Source: SMAG-U1939 sp036376595 (GTDB taxonomy: Bacteria; Chloroflexota; Ktedonobacteria; Ktedonobacterales; JADMIN01). From it: a stretch of 64,000 bases of DNA. Positions 1 to 8,626 of this stretch are shown here, piece after piece. Positions within the stretch are counted from its first letter, which is position 1. Each line of letters opens with the position of its first letter. The stretch spans positions 1 through 64,000 of the forward strand of contig DASVAA010000227.1 in NCBI GenBank assembly GCA_036376595.1, in the 5' to 3' direction. The translations under genes were made by a program, and so were the position numbers. The notes beneath the pieces were generated by a model. That model did not search any database. It saw only the letters and a list, made by a program, of their open reading frames with translations, and had not been told where the DNA came from.

Positions 1-75
1 AAGCACCTGAACCACAACAGACTGAGAACGTACCGCCGGGCCGACGGGAACGTAACGCCTATGGAGTGGCTGTAA
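1..75 (+). CDS. tnpB: TnpB-like protein of an IS200/IS605 element, C-terminal fragment
   Basis: Only the last 24 codons lie in the window (reading frame 1, ending in TAA at 73-75). The tail ends RRADGNVTPMEWL, and a basic, Arg-rich stretch followed by ADGN.TP.E is what the C-terminus of many TnpB (OrfB) proteins looks like. The case rests mainly on what follows: 36 bases after the stop is a GC-rich hairpin ending in GTGGTCAA, the usual right end of IS200/IS605-family elements. TnpB proteins are RNA-guided nucleases of the transposon. The catalytic RuvC and zinc-finger parts are outside the window, so completeness cannot be judged. Confidence 0.6.
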   Translation, partial: KHLNHNRLRTYRRADGNVTPMEWL

Positions 76-141
76 GACCCACTGTGAGGCACGCCACGAC
101 GAAGTAGGAATCCCCTAGCTTGAGCTATGGGGAGTGGTCAA
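76..141 (+). mobile_element. IS200/IS605-type right end with omega-RNA-like 3' hairpin
   Basis: After the tnpB stop comes a short spacer, then a stem of CCCCTAGC (112-119) pairing with GCTATGGGG (124-132, one bulged T) across a TTGA loop, then AGTGGTCAA ending at 141. This matches the layout of an IS200/IS605 right end, which also forms the 3' scaffold of the omega/reRNA used by TnpB. The bases after 141 (TTCTCCTCTTTG...) would be the guide portion and belong to the 3' end of the EF-G-like gene. The left end is outside the window. Confidence 0.55.
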
Positions 142-2174
142 TTCTCCTCTTTGCTCTTCTTGTACGCCTCAATCACCTGCTGCTGGATGTTGGCTGGCAC
201 TTCCTCGTACTGCGCCAAGTCCATCGTGAAGGTGCCACGCCCCTGGGTGATCGAGCGCAGGTCGGTGGCGTAGCGCAGCATCTCGGCCATCGGCACCTGG
301 GCCGTGATCTGCTGCAAGCCGCCGGAGGCCGACTCCATCCCCATGATGCGGGCGCGCTTGGTGTTGAGGTCCGAGTTGACGTCGCCCATGTTGGCCTCGG
401 GCACCAGGATCGTCACGTTCATGATCGGCTCCAGCAGCGTCGGCCCCGCCTGCTCGACCGCCTCCTTCATGCCGATGTGGGCGGCGGTCTCGAAAGCCTG
501 CGACGACGAATCCACCGGATGGTACTTGCCGTCTACCAGCGCCACCCGCACGTGGACCATCGGGCAGCCGGCGATGAAGCCGCGCTTGAGCGACTCGCCA
601 ACACCCTTCTCGACGCCCGGCACGTACTCCCTGGGCACCACGCCGCCGACGATCTTGTTCTCGAAGACGAAGGTCTCTTCGCTGCCGACCAGTGGCTCGA
701 TCTCCAGCCAGATGTCGGCGAACTGACCGTGGCCGCCGGTCTGTTTCTTGTGCCGGCCCTCGGCGCGCGCCTTCTTCTTGATCGTCTCACGATAGGGCAC
801 GCTGCGCTCGTGTTTGGTCACCTCGACGCCAAAGCGCCGCTGCAGCCGCTCGATGGCGATGTCTACATGCGACTCGCCCATGCCGGCAACCAGCGTCTCG
901 GCCGTCTCTGGGTCGCGCGAGACGTGCAGTGTCGGGTCTTCCTCGGCCATGCGGGCCAGCGCCTGGCTCATCTTGTCGGAGTCGGCCTGCGTCTTGGCGG
1001 CCACGGCGGCGGTGAAAACTGGAGCGGGCGTGTGTATTGACTCCAGCGCCTCGCTCTCCTTCGCACCCAGCGTGTTGCCGGTGTGGGTCTTGCTGAGCTT
1101 GACGACCATCCCAATGTCGCCCGCAGGGACCTCGGCCGCCGGCTCCTGCTGCTTGCCGCGTATCGTCATGAGCTGCCCCAGGCGCTCGTCAGTGGCCGTG
1201 CTGACGTTGAAAGCGTGGGCATCGGACTTGAGGCTGCCGGCGAAGGTGCGGAAGAGCGTCTGCTGGCCCTTCTGCGGATCCACGATGGTCTTGAAGACGA
1301 ATGCGGCCGGCACGGCCTCGACGCCGCCGGTATTGCGGGCCGTGGCGCTCGGCATGTACTCCACGATGGCATCGAGCAGCGGCTGGACGCCGATGTTCTT
1401 GGTGGTCGATCCGGCCAGCACCGGCACGAGCGCGTCGGCCGCCACACCGGTCTTGATCGCCTGGCGCAGCTCGGACTCGCTGATCTCTTCGCCTTCGAGG
1501 TACTTGGTCATCAGGTCGTCGTCGTTCTCGACGGCGCTCTCGACGAGCTGCTCGCGCATCGCCTTGGCGCTGTCGGCCAGGTCGCTGGGCATCTCGCCGG
1601 CGGTCATCTTGTCGCCGGAGAACGTGTACGCCTTGCCGGTCACCAGGTCCACCACGCCGGAGAAGTTGGCCGCCTCGCCGATGGGGATCGTCAGCGGCAC
1701 GACCTTGGTGCCGAACGCCTGGCGCAGCGCGTCGAGCGCGCGGCTGTAGCTAGTGTTGTCGCGGTCGAGCTTGTTGACGAAGATTAGCCGCGGCAGCGTG
1801 TGCTCGTCTGCATAGCGCCAGACCAGCTCGGTGCCGACCTCGACGCCCTTTTCGGCGCTTGCCACCACCACCGCCGAGTCCGCTACGCGCAGCGCCGCCA
1901 TCACCTCGCCGACGAAATCGGCGTAGCCGGGCGTGTCGAGCAGGTTGATCTTGGTGCGCTGCCACTCAACGGGGATGACGCTCAGGTTGATTGACATGCG
2001 GCGCTTGATCTCGTCGGCATCGTAGTCGGAGATCGAGCTGCCCTCGTCTACGCGGCCGATGCGTGTCGCGGCTCCGGTATCGTAGAGCGCCGCGTCTACG
2101 AGTGAGGTCTTGCCGGAGCCGCCATGTGCGATCACGGCGACATTGCGAATCTGTTCGGGGCGATAGACGTTCAT
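138..2174 (-). CDS. Elongation factor G-like translational GTPase (EF-G2/FusA2 type)
   Basis: A 678-residue protein with the full EF-G domain series. G1 is AHGGSGKT (residues 16-23), G3 is DTPG (80-83), G4 is NKLD (134-137). The GGS in the P-loop and the lack of a canonical RGITI switch I mark it as the EF-G-like side branch rather than the main translocase or TetM, so I expect a ribosome-associated GTPase of uncertain specialised role. Domain IV carries GGHGQFADI and domain V ends normally at EVPANIQQQ plus a charged tail. The stop codon (138-140) lies inside the last bases of the neighbouring transposon end, so insertion happened exactly at the 3' terminus. No partner gene is cotranscribed. 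Confidence 0.9.
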   Translation of the reverse strand: MNVYRPEQIRNVAVIAHGGSGKTSLVDAALYDTGAATRIGRVDEGSSISDYDADEIKRRMSINLSVIPVEWQRTKINLLDTPGYADFVGEVMAALRVADSAVVVASAEKGVEVGTELVWRYADEHTLPRLIFVNKLDRDNTSYSRALDALRQAFGTKVVPLTIPIGEAANFSGVVDLVTGKAYTFSGDKMTAGEMPSDLADSAKAMREQLVESAVENDDDLMTKYLEGEEISESELRQAIKTGVAADALVPVLAGSTTKNIGVQPLLDAIVEYMPSATARNTGGVEAVPAAFVFKTIVDPQKGQQTLFRTFAGSLKSDAHAFNVSTATDERLGQLMTIRGKQQEPAAEVPAGDIGMVVKLSKTHTGNTLGAKESEALESIHTPAPVFTAAVAAKTQADSDKMSQALARMAEEDPTLHVSRDPETAETLVAGMGESHVDIAIERLQRRFGVEVTKHERSVPYRETIKKKARAEGRHKKQTGGHGQFADIWLEIEPLVGSEETFVFENKIVGGVVPREYVPGVEKGVGESLKRGFIAGCPMVHVRVALVDGKYHPVDSSSQAFETAAHIGMKEAVEQAGPTLLEPIMNVTILVPEANMGDVNSDLNTKRARIMGMESASGGLQQITAQVPMAEMLRYATDLRSITQGRGTFTMDLAQYEEVPANIQQQVIEAYKKSKEEN

Positions 2175-2357
2175 ACGTGATGCTGGTCCTTTCCGGGCCT
2201 GGGCCGATTACCATCGCGGTGCCCACAGCACGCGGGCATGCCGCGCTTCCCGTGTCAACCTTCACCAGCCGCGGGTGCCCTCTGACGCCCGCCTGTTCCA
2301 TCGCGCACGTGCGGCGGCGCGCTGATTGCGCCGCGAGATGAGCTTGTTCTCCATTTC

Positions 2358-2381
2358 GTAGGGGCGTCCGGCGGGCGCCCG
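2358..2381 (+). repeat. Palindromic repeat A, copy 1
   Basis: GTAGGGGCGTCCGGCGGGCG followed by CCCG. Variant of the consensus GTAGGGGCGTCCGGTGGACG-CCCG with a GC substitution in the right arm. Intergenic. Confidence 0.8.
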
Positions 2382-2434
2382 CTTGTACCAGTTGCACCGC
2401 GCCTAGCCTGTGGCTCGCACTCGCTGGCGCATGT

Positions 2435-2460
2435 GTAGGGGCGTCCGGTGGGCGCCCGTA
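2435..2460 (+). repeat. Palindromic repeat A, copy 2
   Basis: GTAGGGGCGTCCGGTGGGCG followed by CCCGTA. It lies 17 bases beyond the glyA stop, so it forms a hairpin in the 3' end of the glyA transcript. Confidence 0.8.
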
Positions 2461-2477
2461 GGGTCAGTGTGAAAACC

Positions 2478-3767
2478 CTATCCCGAAACTGCGGCCGGCG
2501 CGCCCGCCTTCAGGTCCGACAGATGCAGCCCCGGCAGCGGGAAGCGCGTGGCGAGCGCCATTGCCCGCTTGCCGACGGCCTCCGTCTTGGCGGCGTCCGC
2601 GCGCGTCTCGATGGTCTCACGGATCAGGTCGGCGACCTCGCGCATCTCCGCCGTGCCGAAGCCACGCGTGGTAACGGCGGGACTGCCCAGCCGCAGCCCG
2701 CTGGTGCGCACCGGCGGCTCCGGGTCGAAGGGGATCGCGTTCTTGTTGGTCGTGATGTGCGCCGCCTCCAGCACCACCTCCGCCTCGCGGCCGGTGACGC
2801 CGAAGGGTCGCAGGTCCACCAGCATCAGGTGGTTGTCGGTGCCGCCCGAGACGAGCCGGAAGCCATGCGCTTCGAGCGCAGAGGCGAGCGCCTGCGCGTT
2901 CTCCACCACGGCCTGAGAGTACTGCTTGAACTCCGGGCTAAGCGCCTCCTTGAAGGCCACCGCCTTGGCGGCGATGATGTGCTCCAGCGGGCCGCCCTGC
3001 GTGCCAGGGAACACGCCCTTGTCGATCTTGGGCGCCATCTCAGCCGTGCAGAGGATGATCGCGCCGCGCGGGCCGCGCAGGGTCTTGTGCGTGGTGGTGG
3101 TGACGACGTGGCACCACGGCACCGGATTGGGGTAGAGGTCCGCCACGACCAGCCCAGCCACGTGGGCGATGTCGGCCATCAGGTAGGCGCCGACGCTATC
3201 GGCGATCTGGCGGAAGCGGGGGAAGTCGAGCGTGCGCGGGTAGGCCGAGAAGCCGGCGACGATCAGCTTGGGCTTGTGCTCTTGGGCCAATTGCTCCAGC
3301 GCGTCGTAGTCGATCGTCTCGCTCTCGCGGTTTACGCCGTAGGGCACGAAGTTGTAGAGCTTCCCGGAGAAGTTGACCTTGGAGCCGTGCGTCAGGTGGC
3401 CGCCCTGGTCGAGCGCCATGCCAAGCACTGTATCGCTGGGCTGCAGCAGCGCCAGGTAGACGGCGGCGTTGGCCTGCGCGCCGGAGTGCGGCTGGACGTT
3501 GGCGTGCTCGGCGCCGAAGAGCTGCTTGGCGCGCTCGATGGCGAGCAGCTCGGCCTGGTCAATGAACTCGCAGCCGCCGTAGTAGCGCTTGCCGGGCAGC
3601 CCCTCGGCATACTTGTTGGTCATGATGCAGGCCATCGCCTCGTTGACGGCCGCGCTGACGTAGTTCTCTGAGGCGATCAGCTCGATGCCCTCGAACTGGC
3701 GTCGCTCTTCCCGCCGGATGATGGCGGCGATGTCGGGGTCGGTGGTCTGTAGCGCGCGAAAGTCCAT
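2478..3767 (-). CDS. glyA: Serine hydroxymethyltransferase
   Basis: A 429-residue PLP enzyme of usual family length that interconverts serine plus tetrahydrofolate with glycine plus 5,10-methylene-tetrahydrofolate, the main one-carbon source. The N-terminal IASENYVS, the YYGGCEFID segment and the PLP-lysine motif TTTTHKTLRGPRG (Lys about residue 228) are all intact. The ATG follows GGGAGA at a good distance. An extended -10 element (TGATATACT on the minus strand, 3848-3856) lies about 80 bases upstream, so it is probably transcribed alone. It sits head to head with the phospholipase D gene. Confidence 0.97.
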   Translation of the reverse strand: MDFRALQTTDPDIAAIIRREERRQFEGIELIASENYVSAAVNEAMACIMTNKYAEGLPGKRYYGGCEFIDQAELLAIERAKQLFGAEHANVQPHSGAQANAAVYLALLQPSDTVLGMALDQGGHLTHGSKVNFSGKLYNFVPYGVNRESETIDYDALEQLAQEHKPKLIVAGFSAYPRTLDFPRFRQIADSVGAYLMADIAHVAGLVVADLYPNPVPWCHVVTTTTHKTLRGPRGAIILCTAEMAPKIDKGVFPGTQGGPLEHIIAAKAVAFKEALSPEFKQYSQAVVENAQALASALEAHGFRLVSGGTDNHLMLVDLRPFGVTGREAEVVLEAAHITTNKNAIPFDPEPPVRTSGLRLGSPAVTTRGFGTAEMREVADLIRETIETRADAAKTEAVGKRAMALATRFPLPGLHLSDLKAGAPAAVSG

Positions 3768-3847
3768 AGTTGTCTCCCGTCGCTCTGGTTGATGCCCGCG
3801 GCGCGTGGTGTGTGTGCTATGGGGAGCGCCGCGTCGTGGTGGATGTC

Positions 3848-3856
3848 AGTATATCA
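3848..3856 (-). promoter_or_regulatory. Extended -10 promoter element of glyA
   Basis: On the minus strand the bases read TGATATACT, an extended -10 (TGn plus TATACT). No good -35 is visible 17 bases upstream, as is common for extended -10 promoters. The predicted leader is about 75 nt. Confidence 0.4.
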
Positions 3857-3978
3857 CCCCGGCGGGCTGTCCTCGGCGCTCCGCGTCGTCCATTGTGCGG
3901 ACGGTTTGCGCCCGCCGGCGCGTGGTATGCTGAGGGGAAGGTTGGTGACGAGGCGTCCTGATGCGGGAGGGTGCCAGG

Positions 3979-5262
3979 ATGGGTGTGAAGGGTCAGCCGA
4001 GCGCGGAGCCGGCGCGCCGCATGCGTTTGTTGCCGCGGTCCCGCGTGCTGCGGCTCGCACTGTGGCTGGCGGGGGCGATGCTCGCGTTGCAGGCGGCAAC
4101 CGTCGCGGTGCTCTCCGTCGTGGTCGCACGCCAGCGCCAGCAAAGACACCTGCTCGGCGGCTTCCCGCACCTGGAGCCGGCGCCGGTGATGGTCGGCGCC
4201 AACCGCCTCACGCTCTACACCTACGGGCGCGACCTCTACGACGCGATGCTCGACGCAATTGACGCGGCACGCGAGACGATCTATATCGAGACGTTCATCT
4301 GGAAGGGCGATGAGGTCGGCGAGGAGTTCAAGCGCCGGCTGCTGCGCAAGGCTCGCGAGGGAGTGAAAGTCTACGCGGTCTTCGACGGTTTCGGCAACGG
4401 CGTTGTTCCGCGCGAGTTCAAGGAGTTCCCGCCGGAGATCCACACGCTGGAGTACCACGCGCTGCACAAGCCGTGGCACGTGCTCGATCCGCGCCGCTAC
4501 GCGCTCGACCACCGCAAGCTGCTGGTGGTGGATGGCACCACTGGCTTCATTGGCGGCTACAACATTGGCACGCTCTACGCCACCCAGTGGCGCGACACGC
4601 ACTTGCGCATCGAGGGACCGGCAGCGGCGCAGCTCGCGCAATCGTTCGTGGACTTCTGGAACCACGTCCACGGCCCGCGCAAGCGCCTCAAGGCATACTA
4701 TCGCCGGCGTTTCAACCCCTTCATCTCGCTGCATGGCACCAATGCCATGCGTCTCACCTTCCCGATCCGTGATATGTACATCGAGGCTATCGACCGCGCT
4801 GAGAGGCGGATTCTCCTTACCAACGCCTACTTCGTGCCCGACCACATCTTGCTCGACGCGCTCAAAGAGGCGGCGGCGCGCGGCGTGGACGTGCAGGTGC
4901 TGATTCCCTGGACCTCGAACCACATCGTCGCCGACTGGGCCGCGCGCGGCTACTTTACCGAGTGCCTGTCGGCAGGGATCCGCCTCTTCGGCTACCGCGA
5001 CGCCATGATCCACGCCAAGACCTGCACCATTGACGGCCAGTGGTCCACCATCGGCACCGCCAACCTCGACCGCCTCAGCTCAGTGGGCAACTTCGAGATC
5101 AACGTCGAGGTCTATAGCCGCGAGCTGGCGCATGAGATGGAGCAGATCTTCGAGTGCGATAAGACCAACGCCGAGGAGATCACGCTGGAACACTGGTCGC
5201 AGCGCCCGTGGTATCAGAAAATCAGCGAGTTCATCCTCACCCCGCTGCGCCTGATCGTCTGA
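3979..5262 (+). CDS. Membrane-anchored phospholipase D-family protein (cardiolipin synthase-like)
   Basis: Predicted 427 residues from ATG 3979, chosen because GGGAGGG sits seven bases upstream; an in-frame ATG at 3961 has no such site. One N-terminal membrane segment (about residues 23-46) is followed by two PLD half-sites. HKD1 is DHRKLLVVDG with the following GGYN (His about 178); HKD2 is IHAKTCTIDG followed by TANLDRLS (His about 345). This pair is the active site of bacterial cardiolipin synthases, which transfer phosphatidyl groups. The single N-terminal helix and length fit a Cls-like protein, but a phosphodiesterase on another substrate is possible. The acyltransferase gene just downstream suggests a lipid role. 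Confidence 0.85.
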   Translation: MGVKGQPSAEPARRMRLLPRSRVLRLALWLAGAMLALQAATVAVLSVVVARQRQQRHLLGGFPHLEPAPVMVGANRLTLYTYGRDLYDAMLDAIDAARETIYIETFIWKGDEVGEEFKRRLLRKAREGVKVYAVFDGFGNGVVPREFKEFPPEIHTLEYHALHKPWHVLDPRRYALDHRKLLVVDGTTGFIGGYNIGTLYATQWRDTHLRIEGPAAAQLAQSFVDFWNHVHGPRKRLKAYYRRRFNPFISLHGTNAMRLTFPIRDMYIEAIDRAERRILLTNAYFVPDHILLDALKEAAARGVDVQVLIPWTSNHIVADWAARGYFTECLSAGIRLFGYRDAMIHAKTCTIDGQWSTIGTANLDRLSSVGNFEINVEVYSRELAHEMEQIFECDKTNAEEITLEHWSQRPWYQKISEFILTPLRLIV

Positions 5263-5461
5263 ATGCGCCGAGGAGCCAGCGCGCAACGTAGCAGCATGTG
5301 GCGCTTTCGAGGCATGCGCCCGGCGTGTTATGCTAACAACGCGGGATGGCCGCCTTCTTGCAGCGGACCATCATCACGGCGTGATAGCAGCGTGGCGTAT
5401 CGCTCTCGCCACTGGGAGAGGGCGTGCCGCGTCCACACACGGGCGGGAGGTGACGGCCGCG

Positions 5462-6739
5462 GTGAAGAGCCGGAGCGGAGCGGCGGTTGGCGGCCGGCTG
5501 GCGTTGGCCGGCACCTTCGTGGCGGCGACCCATCTGCTCTACGACATCGAGCTGCACGGGTTGGAGCACGATGCTGGCCTGCCACGCACGTACTTCGCCA
5601 TCACCCATAAGCGCGACCTCGACTCCGTGGCACCTGTGCCACTGATCCTGGCGCACCGCGGGTGGAGCGCGCTGGCCGGCGATGTGCGCTTCGCAATGCG
5701 CGCCGACTCGATGGAGCGCGGCTTCCTGGCGCGCATGGTGCTGCGGCCGCGCTGGTTCTCGCGCCTGCTGCGGCCGATCGGCGTGGGGCCGGTGCTGCGC
5801 GGGGTCGGCATCTATCCGATCTACAGCCTGCGCATCCGCCCGGCGGAGGAGTGGCTGCGCGAGGCGCTATGGGCCGATGGCGGCGGCACGGTGGGTGAGT
5901 GGCTGGCGCCGGCCTTCGTGGCGCATCTCGCCTCGGCGGTCGGCGACGATCCCGCGCGCCTGGCCGAGGCGCCGGTGGCGCGGCTGCTGGCATGGCGCTA
6001 CCATCTGCCCTTGCAAGACTACATCGGCCAGGAGATTTTCGCCGGCGCGGCGCGGCGGCGGGCCGAGCGGCGCGCGATCGAGGCGGTCAAGCGCACGCTC
6101 GCGGAGCAGGCCGAGTGGCTGTGGCAGGGCGGCTCGATCTACTCGGCGCCGGAGGGCAAATTCAGCCCCGATGGCCACTTTAGCCCGATCACCGGCGGCT
6201 TCCATCGGGTGTTGCGCGCCGCGCCGGCCGAGACGCGCATCGTCCCGGTCGCCATCACCTATGATTACATGACCACTGGCCGCACGCGCATGTTCATAGA
6301 TCTCGCGCCGGCCATCGAGCGCGCGCCGTCGCTGGCTCCGCGCGCCTTCGACACCGCGCTGCGTGACTCTTGGCGGCAGGCGGCGTGCTTTCATTGCACG
6401 TTGCTGGGAGCAGAATTCCTGGCTGAGCGCGCGGGAGCGACCTTCACGACTGACGAGCTCACACAGGACATACACCGTCGCGCGCGCGCGCTGCTGGCGG
6501 CAGGGCGGCACGTGGACGAGCGCCTGCACTCGCCGCGCGGAGCGCGCCATCGGGCACGCGGCTTCCTGGCCTACGCCCGGCGCCACGAGCTGGTGCGCCC
6601 GGCGCGCGATCGCGACGGCCGCTGGGACGTGTTGCCGCCGCGGCCGATGCCCCCCGTGCCGCTGGGCGGAGTCGGCTATCCATTGGCGCCGCTGGCCTAC
6701 GCGCGCAACGAGCTGGAGGAAATGCTGGCGGAGGGATAG
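5462..6739 (+). CDS. PlsC-like acyltransferase (1-acylglycerol-3-phosphate acyltransferase superfamily)
   Basis: I take GTG 5462 (425 residues) because GGAGG at 5446-5450 precedes it; an ATG at 5330 overlaps a -10-like TATGCT and looks like promoter sequence. The catalytic HX4D motif is present as HKRDLD (His about 49), and SAPEGKFSPDG (Glu about 231) fits the substrate-binding EG motif. These are the two hallmark motifs of glycerolipid acyltransferases, though spaced about 180 residues apart, wider than in PlsC. An Arg/Ala-rich C-terminal 170 residues has no domain I recognise. No clear membrane span. It follows the PLD gene by about 200 bases on the same strand. Confidence 0.65.
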   Translation: MKSRSGAAVGGRLALAGTFVAATHLLYDIELHGLEHDAGLPRTYFAITHKRDLDSVAPVPLILAHRGWSALAGDVRFAMRADSMERGFLARMVLRPRWFSRLLRPIGVGPVLRGVGIYPIYSLRIRPAEEWLREALWADGGGTVGEWLAPAFVAHLASAVGDDPARLAEAPVARLLAWRYHLPLQDYIGQEIFAGAARRRAERRAIEAVKRTLAEQAEWLWQGGSIYSAPEGKFSPDGHFSPITGGFHRVLRAAPAETRIVPVAITYDYMTTGRTRMFIDLAPAIERAPSLAPRAFDTALRDSWRQAACFHCTLLGAEFLAERAGATFTTDELTQDIHRRARALLAAGRHVDERLHSPRGARHRARGFLAYARRHELVRPARDRDGRWDVLPPRPMPPVPLGGVGYPLAPLAYARNELEEMLAEG

Positions 6740-6845
6740 GGAGAATGGGCCAGGCGCCTGGGGATCAGGTGGGCTATGATGCGCCGGCATGGCGGGTCCA
6801 GATTGGCATCGTGCCGTGAGACCGCCAGAAAGGGAAGGGGTACAC

Positions 6846-7130
6846 ATGCCCATTCTACGCATCGAACACGCCGTCCCTGACTTCGAGGGGTGGAAGCGAG
6901 CCTTCGACAGCGACCCGGTTGGCCGTGAGCGGTCGGGCGTCCGCCGCTACCAGATCTTCCGATCGCTGGACGATCCGAGCTACGTCATGATTGACCTTGA
7001 GTTCGGCTCCAAGGCCGAGGCGGAGGGCCTCCTCGCCGCGATGCGCCGGGTGTGGCAGCGCGTCGAGGGCCAGGTGATGTGGAATCCGCAGGCGCGGATC
7101 GTCGAGACCGTCGAGACCAGGGAATACTGA
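6846..7130 (+). CDS. Small dimeric alpha-beta barrel-like protein (ABM-like), function unknown
   Basis: A 94-residue protein. ATG 6846 is preferred since GAAAGGGAAGGGG lies right upstream; a longer reading from 6789 adds a non-conserved leader. It starts MPILRIEHAVPDFEGWKRAF, and the alternation of beta strands with the F-x-x-W-K-x-x-F helix, ending in a Glu-rich strand, looks like antibiotic-biosynthesis-monooxygenase or NIPSNAP-like barrel proteins. No cofactor or active-site residue can be assigned. It lies alone between the acyltransferase and the ATP synthase promoter. Confidence 0.6.
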   Translation: MPILRIEHAVPDFEGWKRAFDSDPVGRERSGVRRYQIFRSLDDPSYVMIDLEFGSKAEAEGLLAAMRRVWQRVEGQVMWNPQARIVETVETREY

Positions 7131-7223
7131 ATCGTCCGCGCCTCCCTGGAGCCTCGTGCGATCGCCCGCGGGAAGGATCCGCGGGCCGGTGCTATTTACT
7201 TTTCGTTATGGTCCTATAAATCA

Positions 7224-7253
7224 TTGTCTTTGAGTCGGAGCCTATGTTATACT
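7224..7253 (+). promoter_or_regulatory. Sigma70-type promoter of the ATP synthase operon
   Basis: TTGTCT (7224-7229), an 18-base spacer, then TATACT (7248-7253), placed 33 bases before the first ATG of the operon in a locally AT-rich stretch. Confidence 0.6.
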
Positions 7254-7285
7254 CACGGAAGGTGCGCGAAGCGAAGGGCGCATGC

Positions 7286-7513
7286 ATGAAGAACGACGAT
7301 CATAACGACTCCAATGAGAGTCTATGGGCAGCTTTCGCGGTGCCGGGGCAGGTTATCGGGTACATCCTCGGTGGCGCGGCGCTGGGTCTGGTCGCCGGCC
7401 ACTTCATCGATCAGGCGCTCAACTCCTCGCCCATCGCCACGTTCATCGGGCTGCTGCTTGGCCTGGCAATCGGCACGTATGGCGTCTATCGTCTCGTCAC
7501 GTCGCTGCGGTGA
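7286..7513 (+). CDS. AtpZ/AtpI-family ATP synthase accessory protein
   Basis: Predicted 75 residues from ATG 7286; an upstream in-frame ATG at 7244 overlaps the -10 box and cannot be transcribed. Two membrane segments (about residues 16-37 and 48-68) with the glycine-rich GYILGGAALGLVAGHFID typical of AtpZ. In other bacteria this family assists assembly of the c-ring or carries Mg2+ for it. Its place as first gene before atpB supports the call. Confidence 0.8.
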   Translation: MKNDDHNDSNESLWAAFAVPGQVIGYILGGAALGLVAGHFIDQALNSSPIATFIGLLLGLAIGTYGVYRLVTSLR

Positions 7514-7579
7514 GGCATAGATGGATCGTGTATCGGAGCCGGCGAGCTGAGGGCGGCCAGGGGTCAAGGGAGCACCTCT

Positions 7580-8479
7580 GTGTTCTGGAAATTGCCTCAC
7601 ATAGCGGTTCCGTCCGACCCGCTTTTCGAGATCTTCGGCTTCCCCGTCTTCAACACCCTGCTGCTCTCCTTCGCCAGCGCGCTGATCATCATCCTGCTGT
7701 TCGCCATCGCGCTGCGCAAAGTCAACATCGTGCCGCGGCGTTTCCAGAACCTCGTCGAGTGGTTCTTCGAGGGCGTGCTCAACCTCTGCATCGAGGTCGC
7801 CGGCAAGCGCGACGGGCGGCGCTTCTTCCCCTGGGTGATGACGATCTTCTTGTTCGTGCTGATCGGCAACTGGTGGGAGCTGATCCCCGGCATCGAGACG
7901 ATCGGCACCGTCTCGCACGACACCGCCATCAGCCCGGCCTGTGCGAACGCCACGGGCATCTTGTTGACCGGCGCGCAATCGAACTGCATCACGCCGTGGC
8001 TGCGCCCGCCCTCGACGGACCTCAACTTCGCGCTGGCGCTGGCTGTGATCTCGTTCGTGGCGACGCAGGTCTACGGCTTCGTGTTGTTGGGGACGCGCAA
8101 GCAGCTCGGGCGCTACTTCAGCCTCAAAGAAGGCCCGATGGGCCTGATCGTGGGCGTGCTCGACCTGTTGCTGGAGCCGCTGCGCATCATCTCGCTCTCC
8201 TTCCGTCTCTTTGGCAACCTGTTTGCCGGCGACGTGCTGCTGCTGGTGGCCGCGTTCCTGCTGCCGGTGGTCGGCGCGATTCCCTTCTACTTCCTCGAGT
8301 TGTTCGTGGGCTTCGTGCAGGCGTTCGTCTTCGCCTTCCTGACGCTGATCTTCATGACGCTGGGCACCACCATCCACGGCCATGAGGACCACCAGGAGGA
8401 GGAGGTCGCCGCTAGCGCCCACGAGCAGCATGCCGTCGCCGAGCGGGCGCTGGGCCGCGGAGAGGTCGCCGCACATTAA
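7580..8479 (+). CDS. atpB: F0F1 ATP synthase subunit a
   Basis: A 299-residue polytopic membrane protein that forms the proton half-channels next to the c-ring. The essential arginine lies in LSFRLFGNLFAGD (Arg about 209) and the last helix ends FMTLGTTIHGHED. It starts with GTG at 7580. A His/Glu-rich C-terminal tail of about 30 residues (HGHEDHQEEE...) extends past the last helix. It is separated from atpE by 147 bases that carry a hairpin. Confidence 0.95.
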   Translation: MFWKLPHIAVPSDPLFEIFGFPVFNTLLLSFASALIIILLFAIALRKVNIVPRRFQNLVEWFFEGVLNLCIEVAGKRDGRRFFPWVMTIFLFVLIGNWWELIPGIETIGTVSHDTAISPACANATGILLTGAQSNCITPWLRPPSTDLNFALALAVISFVATQVYGFVLLGTRKQLGRYFSLKEGPMGLIVGVLDLLLEPLRIISLSFRLFGNLFAGDVLLLVAAFLLPVVGAIPFYFLELFVGFVQAFVFAFLTLIFMTLGTTIHGHEDHQEEEVAASAHEQHAVAERALGRGEVAAH

Positions 8480-8582
8480 TCCCTGTCTTGTACGTATCAA
8501 TCGTCATCGTGATCCTGATCGTCAGGGTTTCGGCAGCGCTGCCGGAGCCGTTCCAGGGAAGCTCCTGGGCAGATCTCACCGG

Positions 8583-8602
8583 GCACCCATAAGTTCGGGT
8601 GC
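8583..8602 (+). promoter_or_regulatory. Hairpin in the atpB-atpE gap
   Basis: GCACCC (8583-8588) pairs with GGGTGC (8597-8602) across an 8-base loop, ending nine bases before the strong GAGGAGG ribosome site of atpE. Such gaps before atpE often tune its higher translation; that role here is inference. Confidence 0.35.
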
Positions 8603-8626
8603 GCAGTTGCTTTGAGGAGGACATTC

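Larger units (their letters stand above)
2175..2477. other. Intergenic gap holding two palindromic repeats
   Basis: About 300 bases between the EF-G-like start and the glyA stop. No credible gene is seen. It contains two copies of the dispersed 24-bp palindrome (2358-2381 and 2435-2460); the second lies just after glyA and could act as a transcript-end hairpin. Confidence 0.6.

Noticed and set aside
120..1040. Long plus-strand open frame opposite the EF-G-like gene
   Set aside because: Arg/His/Leu-rich shadow of a high-GC gene; no ribosome site or motif.
138..2174. Ribosomal-protection tetracycline resistance protein
   Set aside because: TetM-like proteins have a canonical AHVDAGKT P-loop; AHGGSGKT fits the EF-G-like branch.
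2448..3671. 407-codon frame opposite glyA
   Set aside because: Antisense shadow; composition typical of complement frames in GC-rich DNA.
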